This document shows, piece after piece, positions 43,987-57,716 of a stretch of DNA of 64,000 nt. Both the position numbers and the translations under genes were made by a program. The DNA is from Melieria omissa (lineage: Eukaryota; Arthropoda; Insecta; Diptera; Ulidiidae). Under the pieces are notes generated by a model. It ran no database searches. It saw only the letters and a list, made by a program, of their open reading frames with translations, and had not been told where the DNA came from. The stretch covers positions 17,409,817 through 17,473,816 of the forward strand of contig OZ020270.1 in NCBI GenBank assembly GCA_963971225.1, in the 5' to 3' direction. How positions within the stretch are numbered: the first letter of the stretch is position 1; each line of letters begins with the position of its first letter.

Positions 43987-44564
43987 ACACCCTCCATTCC
44001 AAAAGAAACCGAACTTTTAAAAAGAAATAGTACCACTAGTGCCATCTGTTGTAATATTTTACCTGTAGATGGCCTAGTCCCTCATTGACAACTGGTATAA
44101 ATTTCATGACATTTGGATGCATACAACAAAAGTTATTGCGTTTCAAATGTCAGTGTGTTTTGTACATCGGTCGGAAAATGAGTTTCAAACAAAGAGCTGC
44201 ACCATCACATCGTTCGCGACTTGTAACTGAATTTTTGGTCAAAAATCACGTTATTCCTTTGCATCATTCGCCCTATTCACCAGATCTGGCTCCTTGCGAC
44301 TTCTATCTGTTCCCTAAATTGCATTTGGCGATGAAAGGAAAGTGGCACGGATCGATTGAAGCCATTGAGAAGGCGACGACCGACGTCCTAAAGACCATTC
44401 CAATAAAGGACAGGCAGAAGTCGTTTGACAACTTGTTAGAGCGTGCAAATTTGTGTATCGATGCAGAAGGGGAATACATTGATTAATAAAAATGATTTGT
44501 TCCAAAATGTACATTGGTTTTTTGTTTTTTTAAAAAGTTCGGTTTCTTTTGGAATGGAGGGTGT
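43987..44564 (+). mobile_element. Mariner-2, unit 4
   Basis: Transposase tail at 44178-44486, with KWHGS where other units have KWHAS. Confidence 0.85.
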
Positions 44565-45375
44565 ATCTTACGTTAGTACAGAAATTTAGTTTATAACCAT
44601 CACATATATATAAAAAACTTTGCATATCTGGAAGCCCTTTCTTTTTTAATAAACCATGACAAATAGTTAAAAAATGTTGAAATTAACATGAGCACATTTT
44701 TGGTATTATTTCGATGCGAATGTGTTTTCCGGCAAATAATTTGACTGTGTTGTATTGCTTTTAGTGTCGGCTTTCATTTTACACCTAACTCGTTAGTTGA
44801 TTTACGAAAAATGTGTATCTGTTTGATTAAAGAAACCGCCTTAAAATTCCATATTTTCCGACTTTGAGGTCCAATTATCGCGAAATTTTAAAACTTATAA
44901 ATTGCATCGAAAAAGAAGCCCTACGGTGTTGTTAATGCAACAAGGGGAAAATTATGTCGACCGGTTTATTGATTTCGAAATTATGATCAAAAATATGGAA
45001 AAAGTAGAGGAAAATCTGAAAAATTGACACAGTACCTGTATCTCACTAACTAGAGCTGCTACAAAAATTCTGAGGGTAGATTCGAAATCAGCGTACCCAG
45101 ATTAGTAAAAAAAACAGTAGAAAAACTTCATGCAACAGAAAAAAGTGCGATTTTGTTCTCCTGTGTAATCAATTATTGAGCAGGTGGCATTGACCATCTC
45201 CATTGAACAGGTGTCATCTCAATTAAACAAATTGATTAGTGTACCATCTCTATAAATCAGTTGACATTGCCCACCATTGCTGAGATTTTTTGGGAAACAA
45301 ATTAATGGAAGTTTGGTTAAGCACTTTAATATTGAAATGTATTTCAAATTTACAATATCTAATTGTTTAAATAAC

Positions 45376-45585
45376 GGCAGCCGCCGTGGCTCAGTTGGTT
45401 AGTGTGCGGTCCAACGAGTCGCATGCAGAGCGACGCAAGATCGAATACTGCATGTAGTAACACCTAAAAAAAATAACGGGAAACTCGTTTTCTCTTTCGG
45501 TGGCTGTCCTCTCAGCTGGAAATGGCAAACCTCTGAGAGTAAAAATTGCCTATGAAAAAGCTCCCAACCTGCCCATGGCACAATA
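45376..45585 (+). mobile_element. tRNA-derived SINE, unit 4
   Basis: As in unit 1; boundaries approximate. Confidence 0.65.
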
Positions 45586-45732
45586 AACAAGGTAGTGGCA
45601 GGAAGGAGCGAATTTTATTTTTTTCTCGTCAGAGTTCGGTAGGTTGTCAGAAATTTTTGTCTGTTTTGTTTACATTCGGCGAACAGCATTGCCAGTCAAC
45701 TCTTTTTCTGTGGAATTTTAAGCATTTTTGCA

Positions 45733-45897
45733 ATGACGAAAGAATATTATTTTTCCAACTTTTATGAATTAACGCAAAATCGGCGAACTATGGACTTAGC
45801 ACTTTTGCCCCTAATTGTAAAACAACAGATTAAAACAAAGAAGCTATGTACGTTTGCATTAATTGATGTATTTTTACGTTTTCGTAAAAGACTATAA
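45733..45897 (+). CDS. 54-codon frame, unit 4
   Basis: Carries the same silent AGA change as unit 3. Confidence 0.3.
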   Translation: MTKEYYFSNFYELTQNRRTMDLALLPLIVKQQIKTKKLCTFALIDVFLRFRKRL

Positions 45898-47373
45898 TAG
45901 CCTATTTCCACTGGGCCTTAACTGCAGTTTACGCTTAACTGCAGTTTGACATCGCATTTAAATGCTCAAATTCCCAAACACAAACAAAAAAGGGGATTCG
46001 AATTGCGTTCGGTATGGAAGATTTTTTGCTAAGACAATTACTTTTTACTGCATTTTTCGCAAAAATACATATCGTCTGTCATAATCAAAGTCAAAACTTC
46101 TATTATTTGCCAATAATAAATGCTGAAAGAGAAAATCAAAAACGTGAAACTTCTAACTAACCCTCTTGACATTAAAAATTCATACAGCTCTGGTATCAAT
46201 CAGCTGACAACTTTCATAAATGAAATAAACATTGACAAATGAAATAAATTTTCACAAATATGAAAACGCAGACATTCCTAGACTGTTGAGAAGGAAAGCG
46301 AATTGGTTTTCTTGCAGTAGAGGGGCTACAAGAAACCATACATACGTATGCAAGGAGATGGCGGCGATGGGTAAGTGGTGGCTGCCCAGAAATAAATGCA
46401 GAATTTGGCTTGACCAACTAAAAATGCAAACAAAAACCAGCTGTTGCATTTAACTCAGTTTTGGTGGAAATGCTTGACAGTTCTCAAGCTTAACAGAGCG
46501 CTTAAATGCATTTAAGCGCTCGGTGGAAATAGGCTATAATAGCTTATTTCCACTGGGCCTTAACTGCAGTTTACGCTTAACTGCAGTTTGACATCGCATT
46601 TAAATGCTCAAATTCCCATGCAATTGTTTTTGTATCAAAGTGCGTGAACTCACTTTCAAAACTGAGTTAACTCAGTTTTGCCATTTACAGATGTCTAACA
46701 GAAAATTTTATGTTAAAAGCGGGAGCAATATTTACAAATGTACAAATTTTGATAGCATGCTTTCAGGGGCTGCAAAAGCCGTACGAACACAAACGAGAGA
46801 AGGGATTTGAGTTACGTTCAGTGTGGTTAATTGTTTCCCAAAAGAACTACTTTTACCGGCATTTTCAGTATAAATACAAATCGTCTGTCATAAACGAAAT
46901 GAATACTTCTATTATTTGTAAATAAAAATGCTGAAATAGCAAATAAAAAAAGTAAATTTTCCATGAACCCTCTTGACATTAAAAGTTCAGACAGATCTGA
47001 TATCAAACAGCCGACAACTTTCACAAATGAAATAGACATTGACAAATGATAAATAAATTGATAAACAAATAAATAAATTGATAAATTTTCACAAATATGA
47101 AAACGCAGACATGCCTAGACTGTTGAGAGGGAAAGCGTAGTGGTTTTGCTAGTGAGGCTACAAGAAACCACACATACATACGTATACAAGGAAATGGCGG
47201 CGATGGGTATAGCTGGGGCTGCCCAGAAACAAATGCATAATTTGATTTTTCCAAATGAAAATGTCAACAAAAACAAGCTGTCGGAGTTAACTCAGTTTCA
47301 GTGGAAACGCTTGACAGTTGTCAAACTTAACAGAGCCCTTAAATGCATTTAAGCGCTCGGTGGAAATAGGCTA
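45898..47373. mobile_element. MITE pair E2 + E3, unit 5
   Basis: E2 45898-46536 and E3 46540-47373; E3 is one base shorter near 46925. Confidence 0.8.
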
Positions 47374-48290
47374 TAAGTTTCGTCTGTCGATGAATTATGC
47401 TACTTTCTAGGAATTTCTTCACCTTTTATGTTAAAATGTGGGATTTGAAAGGTTTCTTAAATGTATTTAATAGCTTTCGTGTAAAATAAATGCATTCGAC
47501 TTTTGCGATAACACAAGTTTGTTATCGGTATTATCATTTAACCACATAATTTATGACATCTTTAGGAGCTCTGTCAGCTCTTTGACGTCGTTAAGCGCGA
47601 AACGCCAGAGAAAGTTGAAAATAGTTCAACTTTTGACGCGTTTCGGGCGTATCGACGTCAAGTCATGGAGTTTGCTTCATACAAATACACTGATTCAACT
47701 TTTTCTCGAAACACGAGAAACGCGAAAAACGACGATACGCTTGAAACGCGCTTTATGGAGTTTGACCATAAGCGAGCAGACGACCTGCCGCCACTCTACA
47801 CGCCACAACTCTAGTGACCTGTTGGTCGTCGTAATGAGCCGTAGGACAAGTCGAATAAGACTGCGCCTAAATGACTTTTAGAAACTCGATCTTACTCAAA
47901 GTCACCTCGCCAGCGAAATGTCCTCGGCTTGCCTGTAGAATATCGAGGATTTGAATAGCTGAAGAATGCTACTAAAAAATAAGCTAAATTTTACTCCGCT
48001 AGCTCTTCTGTCTTAAGAAGATTCATTCAAACGAATTGTTGAAATTAGGTATTTTTCAGAGTCACGCTTCAACATCATTTAACTAAGTTTTTTGGTGGGA
48101 TGTTCCTTATGATCAAAAAAGGATTCTGGAATTTTGATTTGCCGCGCTTATCCAATCAGTAATTTTTTTTTCTAAACGTTGGCAATACTTTTATTGGTGT
48201 TCTGTCAAATTTTGACGAATATCTTAAGATTAGTATTCGATTGACGTCTATACGAAGAAGTCGAAAAATTGTTGTGTGGCGATTTTTATA

Positions 48291-49133
48291 ATGGATGAAA
48301 AATTAGAACAACACGCGTGCCTAAAATTTTGTGTTAAAAATGAAATTTCGTGTGCTGATTCGTTGAAAATCTTACAAAAGGCGTATGGTGAAGCGTGTAT
48401 GTCGAAAACACGACATGGTGCCTAGACAATGAGCCAAAACCGAAGAGAGAGCGCCAAAGTCGGTCCAAAATTAAAGTTTTGCTGACGGTTTTTTTTCGAT
48501 ATTTGTGGTGTGGTTCACTACGAATTCCTTCCGGAGGGCCAAGCGATCAATAAAGAATACTGAAACGATGAGGCACTCTGTGCTGTGTATGAATGTTTTT
48601 GCAAGCATACTTTTAGGCATGCACTTTGAAGTACGGCCGGCATGCTATAATTTCGATACGGCAGGGATGGTTCGCGGCGACAATAGGTTGTGCCAGAACG
48701 ATCGAGAAATAAACTGGAATGTGCAAGAAACTTTGCCGCGATGAGTAAACTAGTTTAAAAGCAGCAGTGTGCAGCGCAAGAGTCGAGTCTGTGTTGAGCA
48801 AGCAAAGGGGAAACATGCAATAGCAGTGTAAATAAAGTGATTGTTAGTTTCTGACTGCGTTTTGCGCTGAATAATTGAAGTTGTTTTATTTTCAAACATA
48901 ATCCAAACTAACCTTGTAAAACTTCGGATTTTCGTAACAATACTATTTAGGCGTTATACGTCGTTTGCGTGAAGCCATTCGTAAAAAAGGCCCGATTTGT
49001 GGAAGAACAATTCATTGATTTTACACCACGATAATGCGCCATATCATACGGCCTCGATTATTTTGGAATTTTTGGCCAAAAATTCTACCAATGTCATCAG
49101 CCAAGCACCATTCAGTCCAGACATGGTCCCGTG
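48291..49133 (+). pseudogene. Mariner-1 transposase relic, unit 5
   Basis: Same structure as in unit 1, GAGAGAG form. Confidence 0.85.
48561..48939 (+). mobile_element. Solo LTR in mariner-1, unit 5
   Basis: 379 bp, ATAC on both sides. The TATA box reads TTTAAAA here (near 48754), so this copy's promoter is probably weakened. Confidence 0.9.
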
Positions 49134-49180
49134 CAGTGGCGCACACAGGGGGCGTTTGGGGGTGTAAACCCCCCCGAAAC

Positions 49181-49758
49181 ACACCCTCCATTCCAAAAGA
49201 AACCGAACTTTTAAAAAGAAATAGTACCACTAGTGCCATCTGTTGTAATATTTTACCTGTAGATGGCTTAGTCCCTCATTGACAACTGGTATAAATTTCA
49301 TGACATTTGGATGCATACAACAAAAGTTATTGCGTTTCAAATGTCAGTGTGTTTTGTACATCGGTCGGAAAATGAGTTTCAAACAAAGAGCTGCACCATC
49401 ACATCGTTCGCGACTTGTAACTGAATTTTTGGTCAAAAATCACGTTATTCCTTTGCATCATTCGCCCTATTCACCAGATCTGGCTCCTTGCGACTTCTAT
49501 CTGTTCCCTAAATTGCATTTGGCGATGAAAGGAAAGTGGCACGCATCGATTGAAGCCATTGAGAAGGCGACGACCGACGTCCTAAAGACCATTCCAATAA
49601 AGGACAGGCAGAAGTCGTTTGACAACTTGTTAGAGCGTGCAAATTTGTGTATCGATGCAGAAGGGGAATACATTGATTAATAAAAATGATTTGTTCCAAA
49701 ATGTACATTGGTTTTTTGTTTTTTTAAAAAGTTCGGTTTCTTTTGGAATGGAGGGTGT
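49181..49758 (+). mobile_element. Mariner-2, unit 5
   Basis: Transposase tail at 49372-49680. Confidence 0.85.
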
Positions 49759-50569
49759 ATCTTACGTTAGTACAGAAATTTAGTTTATAACCATCACATA
49801 TATATAAAAAACTTTGCATATCTGGAAGCCCTTTCTTTTTTAATAAACCATGACAAATAGTTAAAAAATGTTGAAATTAACATGAGCACATTTTTGGTAT
49901 TATTTCGATGCGAATGTGTTTTCCGGCAAATAATTTGACTGTGTTGTATTGCTTTTAGTGTCGGCTTTCATTTTACACCTAACTCGTTAGTTGATTTACG
50001 AAAAATGTGTATCTGTTTGATTAAAGAAACCGCCTTAAAATTCCATATTTTCCGACTTTGAGGTCCAATTATCGCGAAATTTTAAAACTTATAAATTGCA
50101 TCGAAAAAGAAGCCCTACGGTGTTGTTAATGCAACAAGGGGAAAATTATGTCAACCGGTTTATTGATTTCGAAATTATGATCAAAAATATGGAAAAAGTA
50201 GAGGAAAATCTGAAAAATTGACACAGTACCTGTATCTCACTAACTAGAGCTGCTACAAAAATTCTGAGGGTAGATTCGAAATCAGCGTACCCAGATTAGT
50301 AAAAAAAACAGTAGAAAAACTTCATGCAACAGAAAAAAGTGCGATTTTGTTCTCCTGTGTAATCAATTATTGAGCAGGTGGCATTGACCATCTCCATTGA
50401 ACAGGTGTCATCTCAATTAAACAAATTGATTAGTGTACCATCTCTATAAATCAGTTGACATTGCCCACCATTGCTGAGATTTTTTGGGAAACAAATTAAT
50501 GGAAGTTTGGTTAAGCACTTTAATATTGAAATGTATTTCAAATTTACAATATCTAATTGTTTAAATAAC

Positions 50570-50779
50570 GGCAGCCGCCGTGGCTCAGTTGGTTAGTGTG
50601 CGGTCCAACGAGTCGCATGCAGAGCGACGCAAGATCGAATACTGCATGTAGTAACACCTAAAAAAAATAACGGGAAACTCGTTTTCTCTTTCGGTGGCTG
50701 TCCTCTCAGCTGGAAATGGCAAACCTCTGAGAGTAAAAATTGCCTATGAAAAAGCTCCCAACCTGCCCATGGCACAATA
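50570..50779 (+). mobile_element. tRNA-derived SINE, unit 5
   Basis: As in unit 1; boundaries approximate. Confidence 0.65.
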
Positions 50780-50926
50780 AACAAGGTAGTGGCAGGAAGG
50801 AGCGAATTTTATTTTTTTCTCGTCAGAGTTCGGTAGGTTGTCAGAAATTTTTGTCTGTTTTGTTTACATTCGGCGAACAGCATTGCCAGTCAACTCTTTT
50901 TCTGTGGAATTTTAAGCATTTTTGCA

Positions 50927-51091
50927 ATGACGAAAGAATATTATTTTTCCAACTTTTATGAATTAACGCAAAATCGGCGAACTATGGACTTAGCACTTTT
51001 GCCCCTAATTGTAAAACAACAGATTAAAACAAAGAAGCTATGTACGTTTGCATTAATTGATGTATTTTTACGTTTTCGTAAAAGGCTATAA
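50927..51091 (+). CDS. 54-codon frame, unit 5
   Basis: Same peptide; the AGG codon is kept. Confidence 0.3.
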   Translation: MTKEYYFSNFYELTQNRRTMDLALLPLIVKQQIKTKKLCTFALIDVFLRFRKRL

Positions 51092-52541
51092 TAGCCTATT
51101 TCCACTGGGCCTTAACTGCAGTTTGACATCGCATTTAAATGCTCAAATTCCCAAACACAAACAAAAAAGGGGATTCGAATTGCGTTCGGTGTGGAAGATT
51201 TTTTGCTAAGACTACTTTTTACTGCATTTTTCGCAAAAATACATATCGTCTGTCATAATCAAAGTCAAAACTTCTATTATTTGCCAATAATAAATGCTGA
51301 AAGAGAAAATCAAAAACGTGAAACTTCTAACTAACCCTCTTGACATTAAAAATTCATACAGCTCTGGTATCAATCAGCTGACAACTTTCATAAATGAAAT
51401 AAACATTGACAAATGAAATAAATTTTCACAAATATGAAAACGCAGACATTCCTAGACTGTTGAGAAGGAAAGCGAATTGGTTTTCTTGCAGTAGAGGGGC
51501 TACAAGAAACCATACATACGTATGCAAGGAGATGGCGGCGATGGGTAAGTGGTGGCTGCCCAGAAATAAATGCAGAATTTGACTTGACCAACTAAAAATG
51601 CAAACAAAAACCAGCTGTTGCATTTAACTCAGTTTTGGTGGAAATGCTTGACAGTTCTCAAGCTTAACAGAGCGCTTAAATGCATTTAAGCGCTCGGTGG
51701 AAATAGGCTATAATAGCTTATTTCCACTGGGCCTTAACTGCAGTTTACGCTTAACTGCAGTTTGACATCGCATTTAAATGCTCAAATTCCCATGCAATTG
51801 TTTTTGTATCAAAGTGCGTGAACTCACTTTCAAAACTGAGTTAACTCAGTTTTGCCATTTACAGATGTCTAACAGAAAATTTTATGTTAATAGCGGGAGC
51901 AATATTTACAAATGTACAAATTTTGATAGCATGCTTTCAGGGGCTGCAAAAGCCGTACGAACACAAACGAGAGAAGGGATTTGAGTTACGTTCAGTGTGG
52001 TTAATTGTTTCCCAAAAGAACTACTTTTACCGGCATTTTCAGTATAAATACAAATCGTCTGTCATAAACGAAATGAATACTTCTATTATTTGTAAATAAT
52101 AAATGCTGAAATAGCAAATAAAAAAAGTAAATTTTCCATGAACCCTCTTGACATTAAAAGTTCAGACAGATCTGATATCAAACAGCCGACAACTTTCACA
52201 AATGAAATAGACATTGACAAATGATAAATAAATTGATAAACAAATAAATAAATTGATAAATTTTCACAAATATGAAAACGCAGACATGCCTAGACTGTTG
52301 AGAGGGAAAGCGTAGTGGTTTTGCTAGTGAGGCTACAAGAAACCACACATACATACGTATACAAGGAAATGGCGGCGATGGGTATAGCTGGGGCTGCCCA
52401 GAAACAAATGCATAATTTGATTTTTCCAAATGAAAATGTCAACAAAAACAAGCTGTCGGAGTTAACTCAGTTTCAGTGGAAACGCTTGACAGTTGTCAAA
52501 CTTAACAGAGCCCTTAAATGCATTTCGGTGGAAATAGGCTA
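51092..52541. mobile_element. MITE pair E2 + E3, unit 6
   Basis: E2 51092-51710 (619 bp) and E3 51714-52541 (828 bp). E3 has lost AAGCGCT near its right end. Confidence 0.8.
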
Positions 52542-53458
52542 TAAGTTTCGTCTGTCGATGAATTATGCTACTTTCTAGGAATTTCTTCACCTTTTATGTT
52601 AAAATGTGGGATTTGAAAGGTTTCTTAAATGTATTTAATAGCTTTCGTGTAAAATAAATGCATTCGACTTTTGCGATAACACAAGTTTGTTATCGGTATT
52701 ATCATTTAACCACATAATTTATGACATCTTTAGGAGCTCTGTCAGCTCTTTGACGTCGTTAAGCGCGAAACGCCAGAGAAAGTTGAAAATAGTTCAACTT
52801 TTGACGCGTTTCGGGCGTATCGACGTCAAGTCATGGAGTTTGCTTCATACAAATACACTGATTCAACTTTTTCTCGAAACACGAGAAACGCGAAAAACGA
52901 CGATACGCTTGAAACGCGCTTTATGGAGTTTGACCATAAGCGAGCAGACGACCTGCCGCCACTCTACACGCCACAACTCTAGTGACCTGTTGGTCGTCGT
53001 AATGAGCCGTAGGACAAGTCGAATAAGACTGCGCCTAAATGACTTTTAGAAACTCGATCTTACTCAAAGTCACCTCGCCAGCGAAATGTCCTCGGCTTGC
53101 CTGTAGAATATCGAGGATTTGAATAGCTGAAGAATGCTACTAAAAAATAAGCTAAATTTTACTCCGCTAGCTCTTCTGTCTTAAGAAGATTCATTCAAAC
53201 GAATTGTTGAAATTAGGTATTTTTCAGAGTCACGCTTCAACATCATTTAACTAAGTTTTTTGGTGGGATGTTCCTTATGATCAAAAAAGGATTCTGGAAT
53301 TTTGATTTGCCGCGCTTATCCAATCAGTAATTTTTTTTTCTAAACGTTGGCAATACTTTTATTGGTGTTCTGTCAAATTTTGACGAATATCTTAAGATTA
53401 GTATTCGATTGACGTCTATACGAAGAAGTCGAAAAATTGTTGTGTGGCGATTTTTATA

Positions 53459-54301
53459 ATGGATGAAAAATTAGAACAACACGCGTGCCTAAAATTTTGT
53501 GTTAAAAATGAAATTTCGTGTGCTGATTCGTTGAAAATCTTACAAAAGGCGTATGGTGAAGCGTGTATGTCGAAAACACGACATGGTGCCTAGACAATGA
53601 GCCAAAACCGAAGAGAGAGCGCCAAAGTCGGTCCAAAATTAAAGTTTTGCTGACGGTTTTTTTTCGATATTTGTGGTGTGGTTCACTACGAATTCCTTCC
53701 GGAGGGCCAAGCGATCAATAAAGAATACTGAAACGATGAGGCACTCTGTGCTGTGTATGAATGTTTTTGCAAGCATACTTTTAGGCATGCACTTTGAAGT
53801 ACGGCCGGCATGCTATAATTTCGATACGGCAGGGATGGTTCGCGGCGACAATAGGTTGTGCCAGAACGATCGAGAAATAAACTGGAATGTGCAAGAAACT
53901 TTGCCGCGATGAGTAAACTAGTATAAAAGCAGCAGTGTGCAGCGCAAGAGTCGAGTCTGTGTTGAGCAAGCAAAGGGGAAACATGCAATAGCAGTGTAAA
54001 TAAAGTGATTGTTAGTTTCTGACTGCGTTTTGCGCTGAATAATTGAAGTTGTTTTATTTTCAAACATAATCCAAACTAACCTTGTAAAACTTCGGATTTT
54101 CGTAACAATACTATTTAGGCGTTATACGTCGTTTGCGTGAAGCCATTCGTAAAAAAGGCCCGATTTGTGGAAGAACAATTCATTGATTTTACACCACGAT
54201 AATGCGCCATATCATACGGCCTCGATTATTTTGGAATTTTTGGCCAAAAATTCTACCAATGTCATCAGCCAAGCACCATTCAGTCCAGACATGGTCCCGT
54301 G
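53459..54301 (+). pseudogene. Mariner-1 transposase relic, unit 6
   Basis: Same structure as in unit 1, GAGAGAG form. Confidence 0.85.
53729..54107 (+). mobile_element. Solo LTR in mariner-1, unit 6
   Basis: 379 bp, ATAC on both sides; the TATA box is intact. Confidence 0.9.
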
Positions 54302-54348
54302 CAGTGGCGCACACAGGGGGCGTTTGGGGGTGTAAACCCCCCCGAAAC

Positions 54349-54926
54349 ACACCCTCCATTCCAAAAGAAACCGAACTTTTAAAAAGAAATAGTACCACTA
54401 GTGCCATCTGTTGTAATATTTTACCTGTAGATGGCTTAGTCCCTCATTGACAACTGGTATAAATTTCATGACATTTGGATGCATACAACAAAAGTTATTG
54501 CGTTTCAAATGTCAGTGTGTTTTGTACATCGGTCGGAAAATGAGTTTCAAACAAAGAGCTGCACCATCACATCGTTCGCGACTTGTAACTGAATTTTTGG
54601 TCAAAAATCACGTTATTCCTTTGCATCATTCGCCCTATTCACCAGATCTGGCTCCTTGCGACTTCTATCTGTTCCCTAAATTGCATTTGGCGATGAAAGG
54701 AAAGTGGCACGCATCGATTGAAGCCATTGAGAAGGCGACGACCGACGTCCTAAAGACCATTCCAATAAAGGACAGGCAGAAGTCGTTTGACAACTTGTTA
54801 GAGCGTGCAAATTTGTGTATCGATGCAGAAGGGGAATACATTGATTAATAAAAATGATTTGTTCCAAAATGTACATTGGTTTTTTGTTTTTTTAAAAAGT
54901 TCGGTTTCTTTTGGAATGGAGGGTGT
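54349..54926 (+). mobile_element. Mariner-2, unit 6
   Basis: Transposase tail at 54540-54848. Confidence 0.85.
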
Positions 54927-55737
54927 ATCATACGTTAGTACAGAAATTTAGTTTATAACCATCACATATATATAAAAAACTTTGCATATCTGGAAGCCCT
55001 TTCTTTTTTAATAAACCATGACAAATAGTTAAAAAATGTTGAAATTAACATGAGCACATTTTTGGTATTATTTCGATGCGAATGTGTTTTCCGGCAAATA
55101 ATTTGACTGTGTTGTATTGCTTTTAGTGTCGGCTTTCATTTTACACCTAACTCGTTAGTTGATTTACGAAAAATGTGTATCTGTTTGATTAAAGAAACCG
55201 CCTTAAAATTCCATATTTTCCGACTTTGAGGTCCAATTATCGCGAAATTTTAAAACTTATAAATTGCATCGAAAAAGAAGCCCTACGGTGTTGTTAATGC
55301 AACAAGGGGAAAATTATGTCAACCGGTTTATTGATTTCGAAATTATGATCAAAAATATGGAAAAAGTAGAGGAAAATCTGAAAAATTGACACAGTACCTG
55401 TATCTCACTAACTAGAGCTGCTACAAAAATTCTGAGGGTAGATTCGAAATCAGCGTACCCAGATTAGTAAAAAAAACAGTAGAAAAACTTCATGCAACAG
55501 AAAAAAGTGCGATTTTGTTCTCCTGTGTAATCAATTATTGAGCAGGTGGCATTGACCATCTCCATTGAACAGGTGTCATCTCAATTAAACAAATTGATTA
55601 GTGTACCATCTCTATAAATCAGTTGACATTGCCCACCATTGCTGAGATTTTTTGGGAAACAAATTAATGGAAGTTTGGTTAAGCACTTTAATATTGAAAT
55701 GTATTTCAAATTTACAATATCTAATTGTTTAAATAAC

Positions 55738-55947
55738 GGCAGCCGCCGTGGCTCAGTTGGTTAGTGTGCGGTCCAACGAGTCGCATGCAGAGCGACGCAA
55801 GATCGAATACTGCATGTAGTAACACCTAAAAAAAATAACGGGAAACTCGTTTTCTCTTTCGGTGGCTGTCCTCTCAGCTGGAAATGGCAAACCTCTGAGA
55901 GTAAAAATTGCCTATGAAAAAGCTCCCAACCTGCCCATGGCACAATA
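55738..55947 (+). mobile_element. tRNA-derived SINE, unit 6
   Basis: As in unit 1; boundaries approximate. Confidence 0.65.
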
Positions 55948-56094
55948 AACAAGGTAGTGGCAGGAAGGAGCGAATTTTATTTTTTTCTCGTCAGAGTTCG
56001 GTAGGTTGTCAGAAATTTTTGTCTGTTTTGTTTACATTCGGCGAACAGCATTGCCAGTCAACTCTTTTTCTGTGGAATTTTAAGCATTTTTGCA

Positions 56095-56259
56095 ATGACG
56101 AAAGAATATTATTTTTCCAACTTTTATGAATTAACGCAAAATCGGCGAACTATGGACTTAGCACTTTTGCCCCTAATTGTAAAACAACAGATTAAAACAA
56201 AGAAGCTATGTACGTTTGCATTAATTGATGTATTTTTACGTTTTCGTAAAAGGCTATAA
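56095..56259 (+). CDS. 54-codon frame, unit 6
   Basis: Same peptide as in unit 1. Confidence 0.3.
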   Translation: MTKEYYFSNFYELTQNRRTMDLALLPLIVKQQIKTKKLCTFALIDVFLRFRKRL

Positions 56260-57716
56260 TAGCCTATTTCCACTGGGCCTTAACTGCAGTTTGACATCGC
56301 ATTTAAATGCTCAAATTCCCAAACACAAACAAAAAAGGGGATTCGAATTGCGTTCGGTGTGGAAGATTTTTTGCTAAGACTACTTTTTACTGCATTTTTC
56401 GCAAAAATACATATCGTCTGTCATAATCAAAGTCAAAACTTCTATTATTTGCCAATAATAAATGCTGAAAGAGAAAATCAAAAACGTGAAACTTCTAACT
56501 AACCCTCTTGACATTAAAAATTCATACAGCTCTGGTATCAATCAGCTGACAACTTTCATAAATGAAATAAACATTGACAAATGAAATAAATTTTCACAAA
56601 TATGAAAACGCAGACATTCCTAGACTGTTGAGAAGGAAAGCGAATTGGTTTTCTTGCAGTAGAGGGGCTACAAGAAACCATACATACGTATGCAAGGAGA
56701 TGGCGGCGATGGGTAAGTGGTGGCTGCCCAGAAATAAATGCAGAATTTGGCTTGACCAACTAAAAATGCAAACAAAAACCAGCTGTTGCATTTAACTCAG
56801 TTTTGGTGGAAATGCTTGACAGTTCTCAAGCTTAACAGAGCGCTTAAATGCATTTAAGCGCTCGGTGGAAATAGGCTATAATAGCTTATTTCCACTGGGC
56901 CTTAACTGCAGTTTACGCTTAACTGCAGTTTGACATCGCATTTAAATGCTCAAATTCCCATGCAATTGTTTTTGTATCAAAGTGCGTGAACTCACTTTCA
57001 AAACTGAGTTAACTCAGTTTTGCCATTTACAGATGTCTAACAGAAAATTTTATGTTAAAAGCGGGAGCAATATTTACAAATGTACAAATTTTGATAGCAT
57101 GCTTTCAGGGGCTGCAAAAGCCGTACGAACACAAACGAGAGAAGGGATTTGAGTTACGTTCAGTGTGGTTAATTGTTTCCCAAAAGAACTACTTTTACCG
57201 GCATTTTCAGTATAAATACAAATCGTCTGTCATAAACGAAATGAATACTTCTATTATTTGTAAATAATAAATGCTGAAATAGCAAATAAAAAAAGTAAAT
57301 TTTCCATGAACCCTCTTGACATTAAAAGTTCAGACAGATCTGATATCAAACAGCCGACAACTTTCACAAATGAAATAGACATTGACAAATGATAAATAAA
57401 TTGATAAACAAATAAATAAATTGATAAATTTTCACAAATATGAAAACGCAGACATGCCTAGACTGTTGAGAGGGAAAGCGTAGTGGTTTTGCTAGTGAGG
57501 CTACAAGAAACCACACATACATACGTATACAAGGAAATGGCGGCGATGGGTATAGCTGGGGCTGCCCAGAAACAAATGCATAATTTGATTTTTCCAAATG
57601 AAAATGTCAACAAAAACAAGCTGTCGGAGTTAACTCAGTTTCAGTGGAAACGCTTGACAGTTGTCAAACTTAACAGAGCCCTTAAATGCATTTAAGCGCT
57701 CGGTGGAAATAGGCTA
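56260..57716. mobile_element. MITE pair E2 + E3, unit 7
   Basis: E2 56260-56878 (619 bp) and E3 56882-57716 (835 bp). Confidence 0.8.

Larger units (their letters stand above)
40696..45897 (+). repeat. Macrosatellite unit 4 (5,202 bp)
   Basis: Carries a 12-bp insertion (CTCTACACGCCA) near 42593, shared only with units 5 and 6. It has the shorter CACATATATATAAAA form near 44603 shared with units 5-7. Confidence 0.95.
45898..51091 (+). repeat. Macrosatellite unit 5 (5,194 bp)
   Basis: Has the 12-bp insertion near 47790 and a 6-bp loss (one GATTTT) near 48133 shared with unit 6. It has a private change in the LTR TATA box. Confidence 0.95.
51092..56259 (+). repeat. Macrosatellite unit 6 (5,168 bp)
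   Basis: Shares the 12-bp insertion and 6-bp loss with unit 5, and a 16-bp plus 4-bp loss in E2 with unit 7. It is thus intermediate between its two neighbours. Confidence 0.95.
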